Part shown: positions 13,499-19,481 of the stretch, piece by piece
Position numbering within the stretch: the stretch's first letter is position 1
Layout of the letters: the number at the start of each line of letters is the position of its first letter
Origin: Lactobacillaceae bacterium
GTDB taxonomy: Bacteria > Bacillota > Bacilli > Lactobacillales > Lactobacillaceae
Length of the DNA stretch: 19,481 nt
Assembly (NCBI GenBank): GCA_902834055.1
Contig: CADFHB010000015.1
Span: 1-19,481 of the forward strand
Reading direction: 5' to 3'
The notes under the pieces: generated by a model
Database searches by the model: none
The model's input: only the letters and a program-made list of their open reading frames with translations
Told to the model about the DNA's origin: nothing
Program-made: the position numbers and the translations under genes

Positions 13499-14473
13499 TT
13501 AATTAACTGACTTTGCCTTCTTTTGAGAAGGAATCATTGCAATCCCAGCACCAATTAATGCTACCAAGGCACCTAAAACAGTTACTAAGTATACATGCGC
13601 ACCTAGTTGCGGAATTAATAAGTCCATTAAAACGGAGCCAATCAGCTGACCAGCAGTCGATGCCAGACCTAACAGTAATAGTCCAAGTCCACGTACTAAC
13701 AATGCCATTAAGGCAATCGATAACAATCCTAATGGGCCACCAAGATACATCCACCAAACATGTGGAAGTACAAAGGTTGCTTGGCCCATGCCAATTCTAA
13801 TTAGTAGGATAATCGTTAAAATGGAGAAACCTACGATAAAGTTCCAGGTAATCGATACCAGCATTGATCCTGTTTCCTTTGCAATAGCAGAATTACCAGC
13901 AGGTTGCCACCCCGCAAGAACTCCGGCTAAAAAGGGAAGAACGGCTAAACCAATTACTTTTGGTGCTGACCAGTTTGGTAATACAACCAAGATGGTTGCG
14001 GCAACTGCACAAAGCGCACCCACGATACGAGCAAAATTAAATGGCTGTTTAACATCAACACCTATCCCAAAGCGATCGCAAAGTAACCCAGAAATAACTA
14101 AACCGGAAATCAAAGTTGTTTGAAAAGTTGCTACTCCAAGTACTGATGCTGAGGCACCTTCAGAGAAAACAACCATTGCACCACAAATCCCAGCGATCCA
14201 ATTCCACCAAGGCAAGTCGTGAGCTCGCATCTTTCTTGGAATTGATGCAAACTGAGCTCTAGTCGAATGACGTGCTAGGATAATGACTGCCATCACTACT
14301 AAACCCGAACCAAACGAAATTACTGCTGCGGCATTTCCATCACCCTTTAATGTGCTACCCAATTGTCCATTAACGGCAGATTGCAGCGGTGAAAGCATCC
14401 CCGCAAGAATAGTCGCCAGCACGAGCAAAGGAATAACAACACCCTTTTTCATCTTATTATTTGCTGAATCCAT
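13499..14473 (-). CDS. DMT superfamily transporter, YdcZ/DUF606 type (two fused repeats)
   Basis: 324 residues with about ten membrane helices. Each half resembles one DUF606 (YdcZ) unit. The first begins LAGMLSPLQSAVNGQLG near residues 28-44 and the second LAGVLAGWQPAGNSAIAKETG near 180-200; the recurring (Q/W)(S/P)A(V/G)N element supports an internal duplication. DUF606 proteins are often half-size, so this is a fused double form. The substrate is unknown; the context suggests import of the amide cleaved by the downstream hydrolase or export of a product. The frame is open to a TTG at 14497, but the ATG at 14473 has AGAAGG seven bases before it. It starts 26 bases after the GATase-like gene and ends 15 bases before the hydrolase gene, clearly one operon. 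Confidence 0.88.
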   Translation of the reverse strand: MDSANNKMKKGVVIPLLVLATILAGMLSPLQSAVNGQLGSTLKGDGNAAAVISFGSGLVVMAVIILARHSTRAQFASIPRKMRAHDLPWWNWIAGICGAMVVFSEGASASVLGVATFQTTLISGLVISGLLCDRFGIGVDVKQPFNFARIVGALCAVAATILVVLPNWSAPKVIGLAVLPFLAGVLAGWQPAGNSAIAKETGSMLVSITWNFIVGFSILTIILLIRIGMGQATFVLPHVWWMYLGGPLGLLSIALMALLVRGLGLLLLGLASTAGQLIGSVLMDLLIPQLGAHVYLVTVLGALVALIGAGIAMIPSQKKAKSVN

Positions 14474-14499
14474 CTTCGAGCCTTCTTTCGATCTCAATC

Positions 14500-15240
14500 T
14501 CAGTTATTGGATAACCAATTAATGCAACGCGAGAAAAACTCGCCGTAATTTTGCCAATTCATAAATTCATCTGATGCCCAGTGGGGACCAATGTCACTCA
14601 TATATGCTAGTGACTTTCCCTTGCCAAATGATGCTGTAACCAACAACGGATCACCAGCTACCTTCAGCAAAATATCACTACCTTCCTTAGGAGTTGCTAC
14701 TTGATAACCAAGGACCTGCGGAAAACGCCCTAAATTTTCAGTTATTAAACTTTCTTTAGTCACCTGGGGGGTAAGCCCTTGGGGAACTTCACGACGATCA
14801 TCATACGGAAGGATATTTACAGGTAAAACTTCCTCAACTGGGGTGCCATGATAATGCGCCTTACCTTCAAAGCCAGCAAATGACAGATATCCTCCTGCCA
14901 TCATCAATGCACCACCGTTTAATACCCAGTGCTTTAACACTTCAAGTCGATTAACGGTTGGCTTCCCTTGGTCGAAAACTCGTTCTGAAAGTAAAATTGA
15001 ATTAGCACCAATATCGGAAAGAATAATTACATCATATTCAGCCATATCGTCTTCTGACCACGGAAATTGTTCAGGAACATCGTGAGCAAATAAATGAGTT
15101 ACTGAATGACCACGTGCTTCTAGCTCTTTAACAAGGTGACTACACCCATTCTCTAATTTAGTACTAGCAAAAGAGTCATAACCCTTATATTCGACAGTGG
15201 AAGAAATCCACGACTCACCCGCAATTAAAACATTCGCCAT
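14500..15240 (-). CDS. glutamine amidotransferase-like protein, PF07090 (former DUF1355) type
   Basis: 246 residues with a flavodoxin-like class I GATase/ThuA fold. Recognisable family segments are LIAGESWISST at 5-15, KGYDSF at 19-24, LSDIGANSILL at 74-84, GGYLSFAGFEGKAHYHGTP at 116-134, LPYDDRREVPQG near 144-155, and GKGKSLAYMSDIGPHW towards the end. The nucleophile elbow reads GGYLS with no Cys, so it is not a true glutaminase and may bind a sugar or amide ligand or catalyse an unknown step. Members are often found beside carbohydrate uptake genes and regulators. A start at 15264 is possible, but the ATG at 15240 follows AAAGGAGG directly. It is the first gene of the operon, with a ~160-base leader from the predicted promoter. 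Confidence 0.88.
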   Translation of the reverse strand: MANVLIAGESWISSTVEYKGYDSFASTKLENGCSHLVKELEARGHSVTHLFAHDVPEQFPWSEDDMAEYDVIILSDIGANSILLSERVFDQGKPTVNRLEVLKHWVLNGGALMMAGGYLSFAGFEGKAHYHGTPVEEVLPVNILPYDDRREVPQGLTPQVTKESLITENLGRFPQVLGYQVATPKEGSDILLKVAGDPLLVTASFGKGKSLAYMSDIGPHWASDEFMNWQNYGEFFSRCINWLSNN

Positions 15241-15293
15241 ATAGCAGCCTCCTTTTACAAGCAAAATTTGAAGTAATTAAATGATTCTTGAAG

Positions 15294-15311
15294 TGATAAA
15301 TCGCTTTATCA
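15294..15311. repeat. small inverted repeat in the operon leader
   Basis: TGATAAA TCGC TTTATCA is a perfect 7-bp stem with a 4-base loop, about 55-70 bases upstream of the GATase-like ATG. A 10-base pair AATGATTCTT (15281-15290) and AAGAATCATT (15388-15397) brackets the leader and could pair at long range. Role unknown; operator or leader structure. Confidence 0.35.
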
Positions 15312-15412
15312 AATTGCTAAAAAAAATCTTTTAATCTGAATGCTTTTTAAAACCAACAAAACGTGTACAACTGACATTCAAATTAAAAGAATCATTAACA
15401 AACTTCACCTTA

Positions 15413-15440
15413 AATATAACACATTAATCTGAAATGTAAA
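15413..15440 (-). promoter_or_regulatory. promoter of the GATase-transporter-hydrolase operon
   Basis: Minus strand: -35 TTTACA (15435-15440), 16-base spacer, -10 TATATT (15413-15418). Transcription would start near 15405, giving a leader of about 165 bases before the first gene. Confidence 0.55.
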
Positions 15441-15448
15441 CACTTTCA
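15435..15448 (-). promoter_or_regulatory. LacI-type operator (cre-like) overlapping the -35 box
   Basis: TGAAAGTGTTTACA is an imperfect palindrome that differs from the cre consensus TGWNANCGNTNWCA at one position. It covers the -35 box of the operon and starts 10 bases after the lacI-type stop codon, a classic placement for repression by the adjacent LacI protein, by CcpA, or by both. Confidence 0.6.
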
Positions 15449-15458
15449 TAGAAAAACG

Positions 15459-16481
15459 TTACTCTTTGATTGACCGAACCGACTGCCGTCTTATTAATTC
15501 GGGCGCAATAACCAAATGTTGGTAGGTAATTTTCTTAGTAGATATCATCTTTAATAAGGCGGTGACACCCTTGCTAACCATTGGTGGTATGTTCTGGTCA
15601 ACCGTGGTCAACGGATACTGAGTAATTACATCATAGGGGTCATTATCAAAGCCAATCATTGAAAAGCGGCTAAAAGCATTCAAGCCATGTTCATTAGCCC
15701 ACTTTATGATTCCAAAAAGCATCATATCACTGGAACTTAGTATAGCTGTAACTTCCCTATTTTTGATAATTGCATCAGCCGCGCGATAACCACTTGTAAT
15801 TGAATAATCTCCTTCATAAAGGAAGTCTGACCTAAACGGAATATCATTCTCCTCCAGCGTATGTACGTACCCCTCATAACGTTCCGGCGCATTGACATAC
15901 TGCTTTTTCCCCTGAATAAACGCAATATTACGATGCCCATGGTCAATTAATTCTTGGGTAGCCATTGCAGCCCCCTTAAAATTATCAAAATTAACCGAGC
16001 ACACTTTTAGCATATCAGCCGTTGCGTTAACTAAAACAATCGGTTTTCCAGTCTCATCGATCTGCTTTTGGAGCTTATCCATGTCTTGATAGAAAAATTC
16101 ATTCGATGGTACCAGTAAAATTCCATCGACACCACGCGAAACCATATTATGGAGAATATGCCGCTCTTTCTCTGCTGAGTTATTACTGTCAGCAAATAAA
16201 GTGGAGTAACCATGCTTGGCAAGCTGATTATTGATTTCTCTTGTCATCTGCGCAAAGAACGGGTTCGTAATATCAGGAACAATTAAACCAATATTATAGC
16301 TAACGTTTCGGCTTAAAGAAACTGCGGCTGCGTTAGGTTGATAATGAATTTCCGAGGCAATTTGTTTAATTCGCTTACGAGTTTTGTCACTAACCCGAAC
16401 AGGTCGATCATTAAGTACTAAAGACACCGTACTCAACGATACTCCAGCGGCTTTAGCAATATCCTTCATCGTATATTTCAT
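15459..16481 (-). CDS. LacI family transcriptional regulator
   Basis: 340 residues. The N-terminal helix-turn-helix and hinge helix (YTMKDIAKAAGVSLSTVSLV, then LNDRPVRVSDKTRKRI) are followed by a periplasmic-binding-protein-like effector domain beginning YNIGLIVPDITNPFF near residue 60 and ending with IAPELIRRQS. It probably represses the operon immediately downstream in the same direction through the palindrome in the intervening gap. The effector is likely the substrate or a product of that operon, possibly a sugar or glycosylated compound, as is usual for LacI proteins. The frame is open to 16556; the ATG at 16481 gives the normal family start (MKYTMKDIAKAAGV), although the ribosome binding site is weak (TTGGACTGA). 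A second ATG three codons on is an alternative. Confidence 0.92.
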   Translation of the reverse strand: MKYTMKDIAKAAGVSLSTVSLVLNDRPVRVSDKTRKRIKQIASEIHYQPNAAAVSLSRNVSYNIGLIVPDITNPFFAQMTREINNQLAKHGYSTLFADSNNSAEKERHILHNMVSRGVDGILLVPSNEFFYQDMDKLQKQIDETGKPIVLVNATADMLKVCSVNFDNFKGAAMATQELIDHGHRNIAFIQGKKQYVNAPERYEGYVHTLEENDIPFRSDFLYEGDYSITSGYRAADAIIKNREVTAILSSSDMMLFGIIKWANEHGLNAFSRFSMIGFDNDPYDVITQYPLTTVDQNIPPMVSKGVTALLKMISTKKITYQHLVIAPELIRRQSVRSIKE

Positions 16482-16512
16482 TAATTTCAGTCCAATACAA
16501 GTTATTAGTTTA

Positions 16513-16521
16513 ATTATAGCA
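16513..16521 (-). promoter_or_regulatory. extended -10 promoter of the LacI gene
   Basis: Minus strand reads TGC TATAAT, an extended consensus -10 box 32 bases upstream of the LacI start codon. No clear -35 box is present. Confidence 0.5.
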
Positions 16522-16556
16522 GTGTTTGGTTTAGTGAAGGAATAACTAAGGTCCAT

Positions 16557-16861
16557 AATCCTAGAGAATATCTAAACTTTCATGAGTTACTACGTAAATG
16601 GTCATGACATATTATTCTTAGAAAATTTAATTATTAAGACAGATTGCAAGAAATAAATTGAACGATTTATTGACACAAATTAAGCAAAAAGATCTCAAAA
16701 CGTCACTTTTTTATTATATGTTTCCATTGGGCAAACCATAGTACATAGTCCAATTCCGTTCCTTACCAATAAGCACCATAAATGGCAACTTACTTTAAAG
16801 CATATCACAAACAGTACATCATTATTTTCACTAATCGATACTTCTTTTACCGAACCAGTGC
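16557..16861. other. AT-rich gap between the LacI gene and the second hydrolase gene
   Basis: About 300 bases with no credible gene. A TTGACA near 16669 has no matching -10 box. A 78-codon minus-strand frame overlapping the hydrolase start is Cys-rich and not protein-like. No copy of the 15435 operator is visible here. Confidence 0.4.
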
Positions 16862-16890
16862 TTACCTTCTTACCACAAATGGAATACAAT
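16862..16890 (+). promoter_or_regulatory. promoter of the second choloylglycine hydrolase-family gene
   Basis: -35-like TTACCT (16862-16867), 17-base spacer, -10 TACAAT (16885-16890), about 30 bases before the ATG. The -35 box is poor. Confidence 0.45.
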
Positions 16891-16921
16891 GAAGCAAACT
16901 TAAGTAAAGGAGTAAACTCAT

Positions 16922-17824
16922 ATGTGCACATCTATTTATTACGAAACCAAAGATCATACACACTTTCTTGCCCGCACACTGGACTTTGCGCAAGATATGC
17001 ATCTGACACCCGTCATCATCGAAAATGGGCACCACTTCTCATCCCAACTTTCTCCTAACGGATTTGATAGTAAGTACCGCTTTATTGGTGCCGGTAAAAA
17101 TGATACATTCGCTGACGGCTTCAACGAAAAGGGTCTCGCAATCGCCTCACTGTATTTCAATGAAAATGCCGTATACGCTAAAGAACCCAAGACTAACGCC
17201 ATCAATCTTGCAGCTACAGAGGTTATTCCGTGGGTGTTGGGAAATACTGCTAGTGTCAGTGAATTCAAACAAGTGGCTAACCAGCTGAATGTCTGCCAAG
17301 TCGAAAATAGTTTTGTCAAAGGAGTCATGCCACTACATTGGATCCTCTATGACCATCATGGCGATAGTCTGGTAATGGAGATTACTAAGACGGGGATGCA
17401 CCTTTATGACAATCCAGTGGGCGTCATGACCAACTCGCCAACTTTCCCGTGGCAACTGACCAATTTGGGCCATCACTCACACATCCAGCCTCAGGATTTC
17501 CCAGCGAAAAAATACGGCGACTATCAGATTGTCTCCGATGGTCCTGGTAACGGTGCAATCGGCTTGCCTGGTGACTACACATCCACTTCCCGTTTCGTGC
17601 GGACTGCCTTTTTACGTCAGTATACTGATCAAGCAACTGATGCCCAATCCGGTTTAATAACCCTTAATCACATTCTCAACAACGTCGACATTCCCCGCGG
17701 TGTAAAAGTCAACACTAAGGGGCAAGCCGACTACACGCAGTACAAGGGTTTCATGGATCTCGACCACTTAACTTACTACTACCTACCTTATAACCAACTC
17801 AAAATGACAGAAATGAGTCTTTAA
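16922..17824 (+). CDS. choloylglycine hydrolase family protein (penicillin V acylase-like subgroup)
   Basis: Second Ntn amide hydrolase of the window, 300 residues, somewhat shorter than the 315-340 usual for bile-salt hydrolases. It starts Met-Cys2, so Met removal exposes the nucleophile. Arg18 and Asp21 (LARTLDF), Asn171 (MTNSPTFPW) and Arg224 (STSRFVRTAF) complete the active site. Tyr78 (ASLYF) occupies the position of Asn82 in bile-salt hydrolases, as in penicillin V acylases, so bile-salt activity should not be assumed. It is only distantly similar to the amidase ending at 13483. There is no signal peptide. AAAGGAG lies about nine bases upstream. It is a single gene with its own promoter and terminator, oriented opposite to the LacI module, and may be unrelated to that regulon. 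Confidence 0.9.
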   Translation: MCTSIYYETKDHTHFLARTLDFAQDMHLTPVIIENGHHFSSQLSPNGFDSKYRFIGAGKNDTFADGFNEKGLAIASLYFNENAVYAKEPKTNAINLAATEVIPWVLGNTASVSEFKQVANQLNVCQVENSFVKGVMPLHWILYDHHGDSLVMEITKTGMHLYDNPVGVMTNSPTFPWQLTNLGHHSHIQPQDFPAKKYGDYQIVSDGPGNGAIGLPGDYTSTSRFVRTAFLRQYTDQATDAQSGLITLNHILNNVDIPRGVKVNTKGQADYTQYKGFMDLDHLTYYYLPYNQLKMTEMSL

Positions 17825-17832
17825 AACAATGG

Positions 17833-17868
17833 AGGCTGGGGATATATTTTTCCCCAACCTTTTTTTTT
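17833..17868 (+). terminator. strong rho-independent terminator of the second hydrolase gene
   Basis: AGGCTGGGGA (17833-17842) pairs with TCCCCAACCT (17851-17860) with one mismatch around an 8-base loop, followed by nine T residues. It starts nine bases after the stop codon. Confidence 0.92.
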
Positions 17869-17892
17869 AGTTTTCGAATATTACATAGTAAT

Positions 17893-18026
17893 CGCGGAAA
17901 AAAGCTTTCCAAGGCGAATAGAAATATCAATTGTGAATAAGAAAAACGGGTATAGCAAATACATTACTTGTTATTAGCCCTAAAACTACTCCTATCTTCT
18001 ACCAATTTCTCTAAATAATTAGTTGG
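17893..18026 (-). pseudogene. decayed remnant of a second higBA toxin-antitoxin locus
   Basis: Two fragments in the same order and strand as the intact locus nearby. At 17992-18026 the minus strand encodes PTNYLEKLVEDR, matching PANHLEKLAGDR of HigB with 28 of 35 bases identical; a stop codon stands where HigB has the Tyr of KYRIW. At about 17898-17935 it encodes FTIDISIRLGKLF, matching VTIDTSIRLGRLF of HigA with roughly 31 of 38 bases identical. The fragments are about 70 bases apart rather than some 300, so an internal deletion has joined them. Identities were counted by eye. Confidence 0.75.
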
Positions 18027-18052
18027 TCAAGTAATTACTGCCAGGTGTGGTC

Positions 18053-18466
18053 CTAACTCAGTCTTGCCTTCAGGATTTTCCCTGCCTCATCAAGACTCGA
18101 GTAGTAGTTAATATCATTAAAATGCTTTGTCCCGGAAATCATGGCTGACAGGTGGCGCTCCTGATTACGGTGCAGGATTAACACAGGCTTGTTAATCCTT
18201 TCGGCATAGCCAAGTTCATAACCAACACCTAAGCTTGGTTGGGTAGTTTCGGCGACAACAATGTCACTTTCCTTCAGCCAGTGAATATCTCGGTCACGGA
18301 TCTCCTGCGGTGATAGTTCCGTTTCCCCATTTTTGGAAATATTGTGATTGCCAATATGCTCGGTTAGAACCTGGTGCCCCATCTGCTTCATCATGTCAAT
18401 TAGTTGACGATAAAGTCCCTGGTCATTCCGACCACCGCTAATTGAAGCCGCAAAATAAATTTTCAT
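18053..18466 (-). CDS. DNPH1/RCL-like 2'-deoxynucleoside 5'-phosphate N-hydrolase
   Basis: 137 residues of the nucleoside 2-deoxyribosyltransferase superfamily. The pattern fits the DNPH1 (RCL) branch, which splits deoxynucleoside monophosphates into base and 2-deoxyribose 5-phosphate. Features are YFAASISGGRNDQGLYRQL at 4-22 with the phosphate-binding Ser and Gly residues and Tyr19, VLTEHIG near 33-39, RDIHWLKESD with Asp68, and QPSLGVGYELG at 76-86 with the catalytic Glu84. All key residues appear intact. Nucleoside deoxyribosyltransferases proper differ in the N-terminal loop, but the boundary cannot be settled by eye. The ATG at 18466 follows AAAGGAAG. It lies 57 bases after higA on the same strand with no terminator between, so co-transcription with the toxin-antitoxin pair is plausible. 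Confidence 0.85.
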   Translation of the reverse strand: MKIYFAASISGGRNDQGLYRQLIDMMKQMGHQVLTEHIGNHNISKNGETELSPQEIRDRDIHWLKESDIVVAETTQPSLGVGYELGYAERINKPVLILHRNQERHLSAMISGTKHFNDINYYSSLDEAGKILKARLS

Positions 18467-18523
18467 GAATGCACTTCCTTTACGGGTCTACATTGTCCAA
18501 TATTGATGCTATTTTTTGTATTA

Positions 18524-18823
18524 TCACTGCTTAATCGATTGATATTCTTTGATTTGATTATATTCCTCACTATTTTTGCTTTCGGCATTTCTAAAATTAA
18601 TGTCATTCTGTAAGTTAAGAAAATAACGGTCCGAAACGCCAAAAAGTCTTCCAAGACGAATAGAGGTGTCAATCGTGACATCCCGTCGATCATGGAGAAG
18701 ATCTTGAATTCGCGAAACCGGTACGCCAATCTCTTTTGCCAAACGGTAAGCAGAAATACCCAATGGATCCATAAATTCACTTTTTAATATCTCACTAATT
18801 TTGGGCACGGCGATTTGCTTCAT
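18524..18823 (-). CDS. higA: HigA-type antitoxin, Xre family
   Basis: 99 residues. The helix-turn-helix spans about 22-65 (GISAYRLAKEIGVPVSRIQD, then DTSIRLGRLFGVSDRYFLNLQ), the usual VapI/HigA arrangement. The N-terminal KISEILKSEFMDPLGIS is the HigA lead-in. It should neutralise the HigB toxin encoded just upstream and repress the operon promoter. GGAGGAGG sits seven bases before the ATG, stronger than the toxin's own site, as expected when antitoxin must exceed toxin. The gap to higB is 18 bases. The C-terminal tail is charged and probably disordered. Confidence 0.93.
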   Translation of the reverse strand: MKQIAVPKISEILKSEFMDPLGISAYRLAKEIGVPVSRIQDLLHDRRDVTIDTSIRLGRLFGVSDRYFLNLQNDINFRNAESKNSEEYNQIKEYQSIKQ

Positions 18824-18841
18824 ATTATAACCTCCTCCAGT

Positions 18842-19126
18842 TTAATGATAATTAGTGATTTCAACATCACAAACGAGATTATTTGGCATTACTGAAAACC
18901 AAATACGATACTTACTATTAATTCTAATACTGTACTGCCCTTTTCGATCTCCTGCCAGTTTTTCTAAATGATTAGCTGGCGGCTGACGCAAGTCGTTTAA
19001 ATTTTCAGCATTATCAACTATGATTAATTTTCTTAATGCAGTATGTTGAATTGATTGGGGAAACTTTTTAGAGAAACATTGATTAAATATTTTCTCGGTT
19101 TCTTTATCCGCAAAGTTTTTGATAAT
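18842..19126 (-). CDS. higB: HigB-type toxin (RelE/ParE superfamily) with a non-canonical or lost start codon
   Basis: About 94 codons that read (I)IKNFADKETEKIF, then HTALRKLIIVDNAENLNDLR, PPANHLEKLAGDRKGQYSIR, and INSKYRIWFSV to EITNYH, the complete HigB fold including the Lys/Arg-rich RNA-cleavage region. HigB cuts mRNA on translating ribosomes. No ATG, GTG or TTG lies in frame before residue 46; a TAA stops the frame four codons upstream. The family start MIK aligns with ATT ATC AAA, so ATT (19126) or ATC (19123) would have to initiate. AGGAG is two bases from the ATT and five from the ATC. The toxin is either weakly made from a rare start or silenced by an ATG-to-ATT change. The toxin-before-antitoxin order is typical of higBA. 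Confidence 0.82.
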   Translation of the reverse strand: MIKNFADKETEKIFNQCFSKKFPQSIQHTALRKLIIVDNAENLNDLRQPPANHLEKLAGDRKGQYSIRINSKYRIWFSVMPNNLVCDVEITNYH

Positions 19127-19152
19127 AGCTCCTATTTATTCTTTACATTCAA

Positions 19153-19181
19153 ATTATACCTGTCGCTCGGGTATGAGTAAA
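19153..19181 (-). promoter_or_regulatory. promoter of the higBA locus
   Basis: Minus strand: -35 TTTACT (19176-19181), 17-base spacer, -10 TATAAT (19153-19158). The spacer holds an imperfect inverted repeat, ACCTG...CGGGT (19159-19173), a possible HigA operator. It lies about 27 bases upstream of the toxin start region. Confidence 0.65.
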
Positions 19182-19260
19182 GACGAAAGTATTAAGTTAA
19201 CTAGCTGCTTACTTTTTAAATACGTCATATTAATCAAGGATTACTAATATTCGCAGGTGA

Positions 19261-19305
19261 ACTACTCGGCCATTAATGACCGCGCTTCTGGGAACATAGA
19301 GTAGT
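19261..19305. repeat. nested inverted repeat upstream of higBA
   Basis: ACTACTC (19261-19267) is the exact inverse of GAGTAGT (19299-19305). Within the loop GGCCATTAATGACC (19268-19281) is nearly a perfect palindrome. The nested symmetry may be an operator or the trace of a small mobile element. Nothing else is recognised between 19182 and 19336. Confidence 0.3.
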
Positions 19306-19336
19306 ATTTAGGATGTTGTACCTGTATTCAGGATAC

Positions 19337-19441
19337 CTAACTTACAGAACTCCACTCTTTTACCAAGTCTGCCCAGTCCAGCGCAGTTGGTAACTTTTTA
19401 ACTCTAATCTCGTTATTTTTAATCTCATCCGAAATGTCAAT
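19337..19441 (-). pseudogene. C-terminal fragment of a small protein, possibly an antitoxin
   Basis: A 34-codon frame reads DISDEIKNNEIRVKKLPTAL, then DWADLVKEWSSVS and a TAG stop. It is bounded upstream by a TAA and has no start codon. Composition is protein-like and the short charged tail ending LVKEW recalls small antitoxin C-termini, but I cannot name a family. The window edge prevents checking further upstream. Confidence 0.25.
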
Positions 19442-19481
19442 TTAAGTTAGAAAGAAAATAGTTGCTCATCAGTGACGTAAG

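Noticed and set aside
15241..15412. Riboswitch or T-box in the long leader of the LacI-regulated operon
   Set aside because: Only a small hairpin and a weak long-range inverted repeat are visible; no conserved riboswitch core or terminator/antiterminator pair.
16695..16931. 78-codon minus-strand ORF overlapping the start of the second hydrolase gene
   Set aside because: Cys-rich odd composition, no ribosome binding site, and it covers the hydrolase promoter.
16922..17824. Annotation as bile salt hydrolase (bsh)
   Set aside because: Tyr78 replaces the Asn82 typical of bile-salt hydrolases, so only the family is named.
18463..18780. 105-codon ORF overlapping higA in another frame
   Set aside because: Out-of-frame shadow of higA, which has clear family features.
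10860..19481. Insertion sequence or prophage in the AT-rich part
   Set aside because: No transposase, integrase, terminal repeats with target duplication, or phage structural genes were found.

Overview
The window looks like a chromosomal segment of a heterofermentative lactic acid bacterium, most likely Limosilactobacillus (L. fermentum-like). The grounds are Firmicutes-type AGGAGG ribosome binding sites, lactobacillus-type housekeeping proteins, a high-GC core with strong G/C third-position preference, and a gshA-type glutamate-cysteine ligase. The species call is an inference.

Bases 1 to about 10,860 are ordinary GC-rich core genome. A divergent pair of extended -10 promoters serves map (methionine aminopeptidase, minus) and a flavodoxin-GtrA operon (plus). 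A shared terminator separates these from a wecB-like epimerase that lacks three conserved histidines. Then come tRNA-Arg(CCT), a DEAD-box helicase co-oriented with a Gfo/Idh oxidoreductase, a small secreted or anchored DUF4828-like protein, a LOG-family protein overlapping an unusual hydroxyisocaproate-dehydrogenase-like gene, gshA, a ProXp-type trans-editing protein fused in frame to an uncharacterised ORF, and an MGMT-family gene.

Bases from about 10,860 to the end are markedly AT-rich and accessory in character. They hold a 66-residue membrane protein, two palindromic GC-clamped repeats exactly 61 bp apart (a possible type I-E CRISPR relic or a double operator), an orphan AbrB-like regulator and a gene remnant. 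They then hold a compact LacI-regulated module. It contains a LacI repressor, a PF07090-type GATase-like protein, a two-domain YdcZ/DUF606-type transporter and a choloylglycine-hydrolase-family amidase. A second amidase of that family follows in the opposite orientation. Both amidases carry Tyr where bile-salt hydrolases carry Asn82. The module reads as an uptake and hydrolysis pathway for an unknown N-acyl amide, with a LacI-type operator overlapping the -35 box of the structural operon.

The right end carries a HigBA toxin-antitoxin locus. Its higB has no ATG, GTG or TTG start; ATT or ATC is the only choice. Downstream is a DNPH1-like 2'-deoxynucleoside 5'-phosphate N-hydrolase gene, and beyond it a decayed, internally deleted second higBA copy. 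No rRNA, complete insertion sequence, prophage or cas gene is visible.
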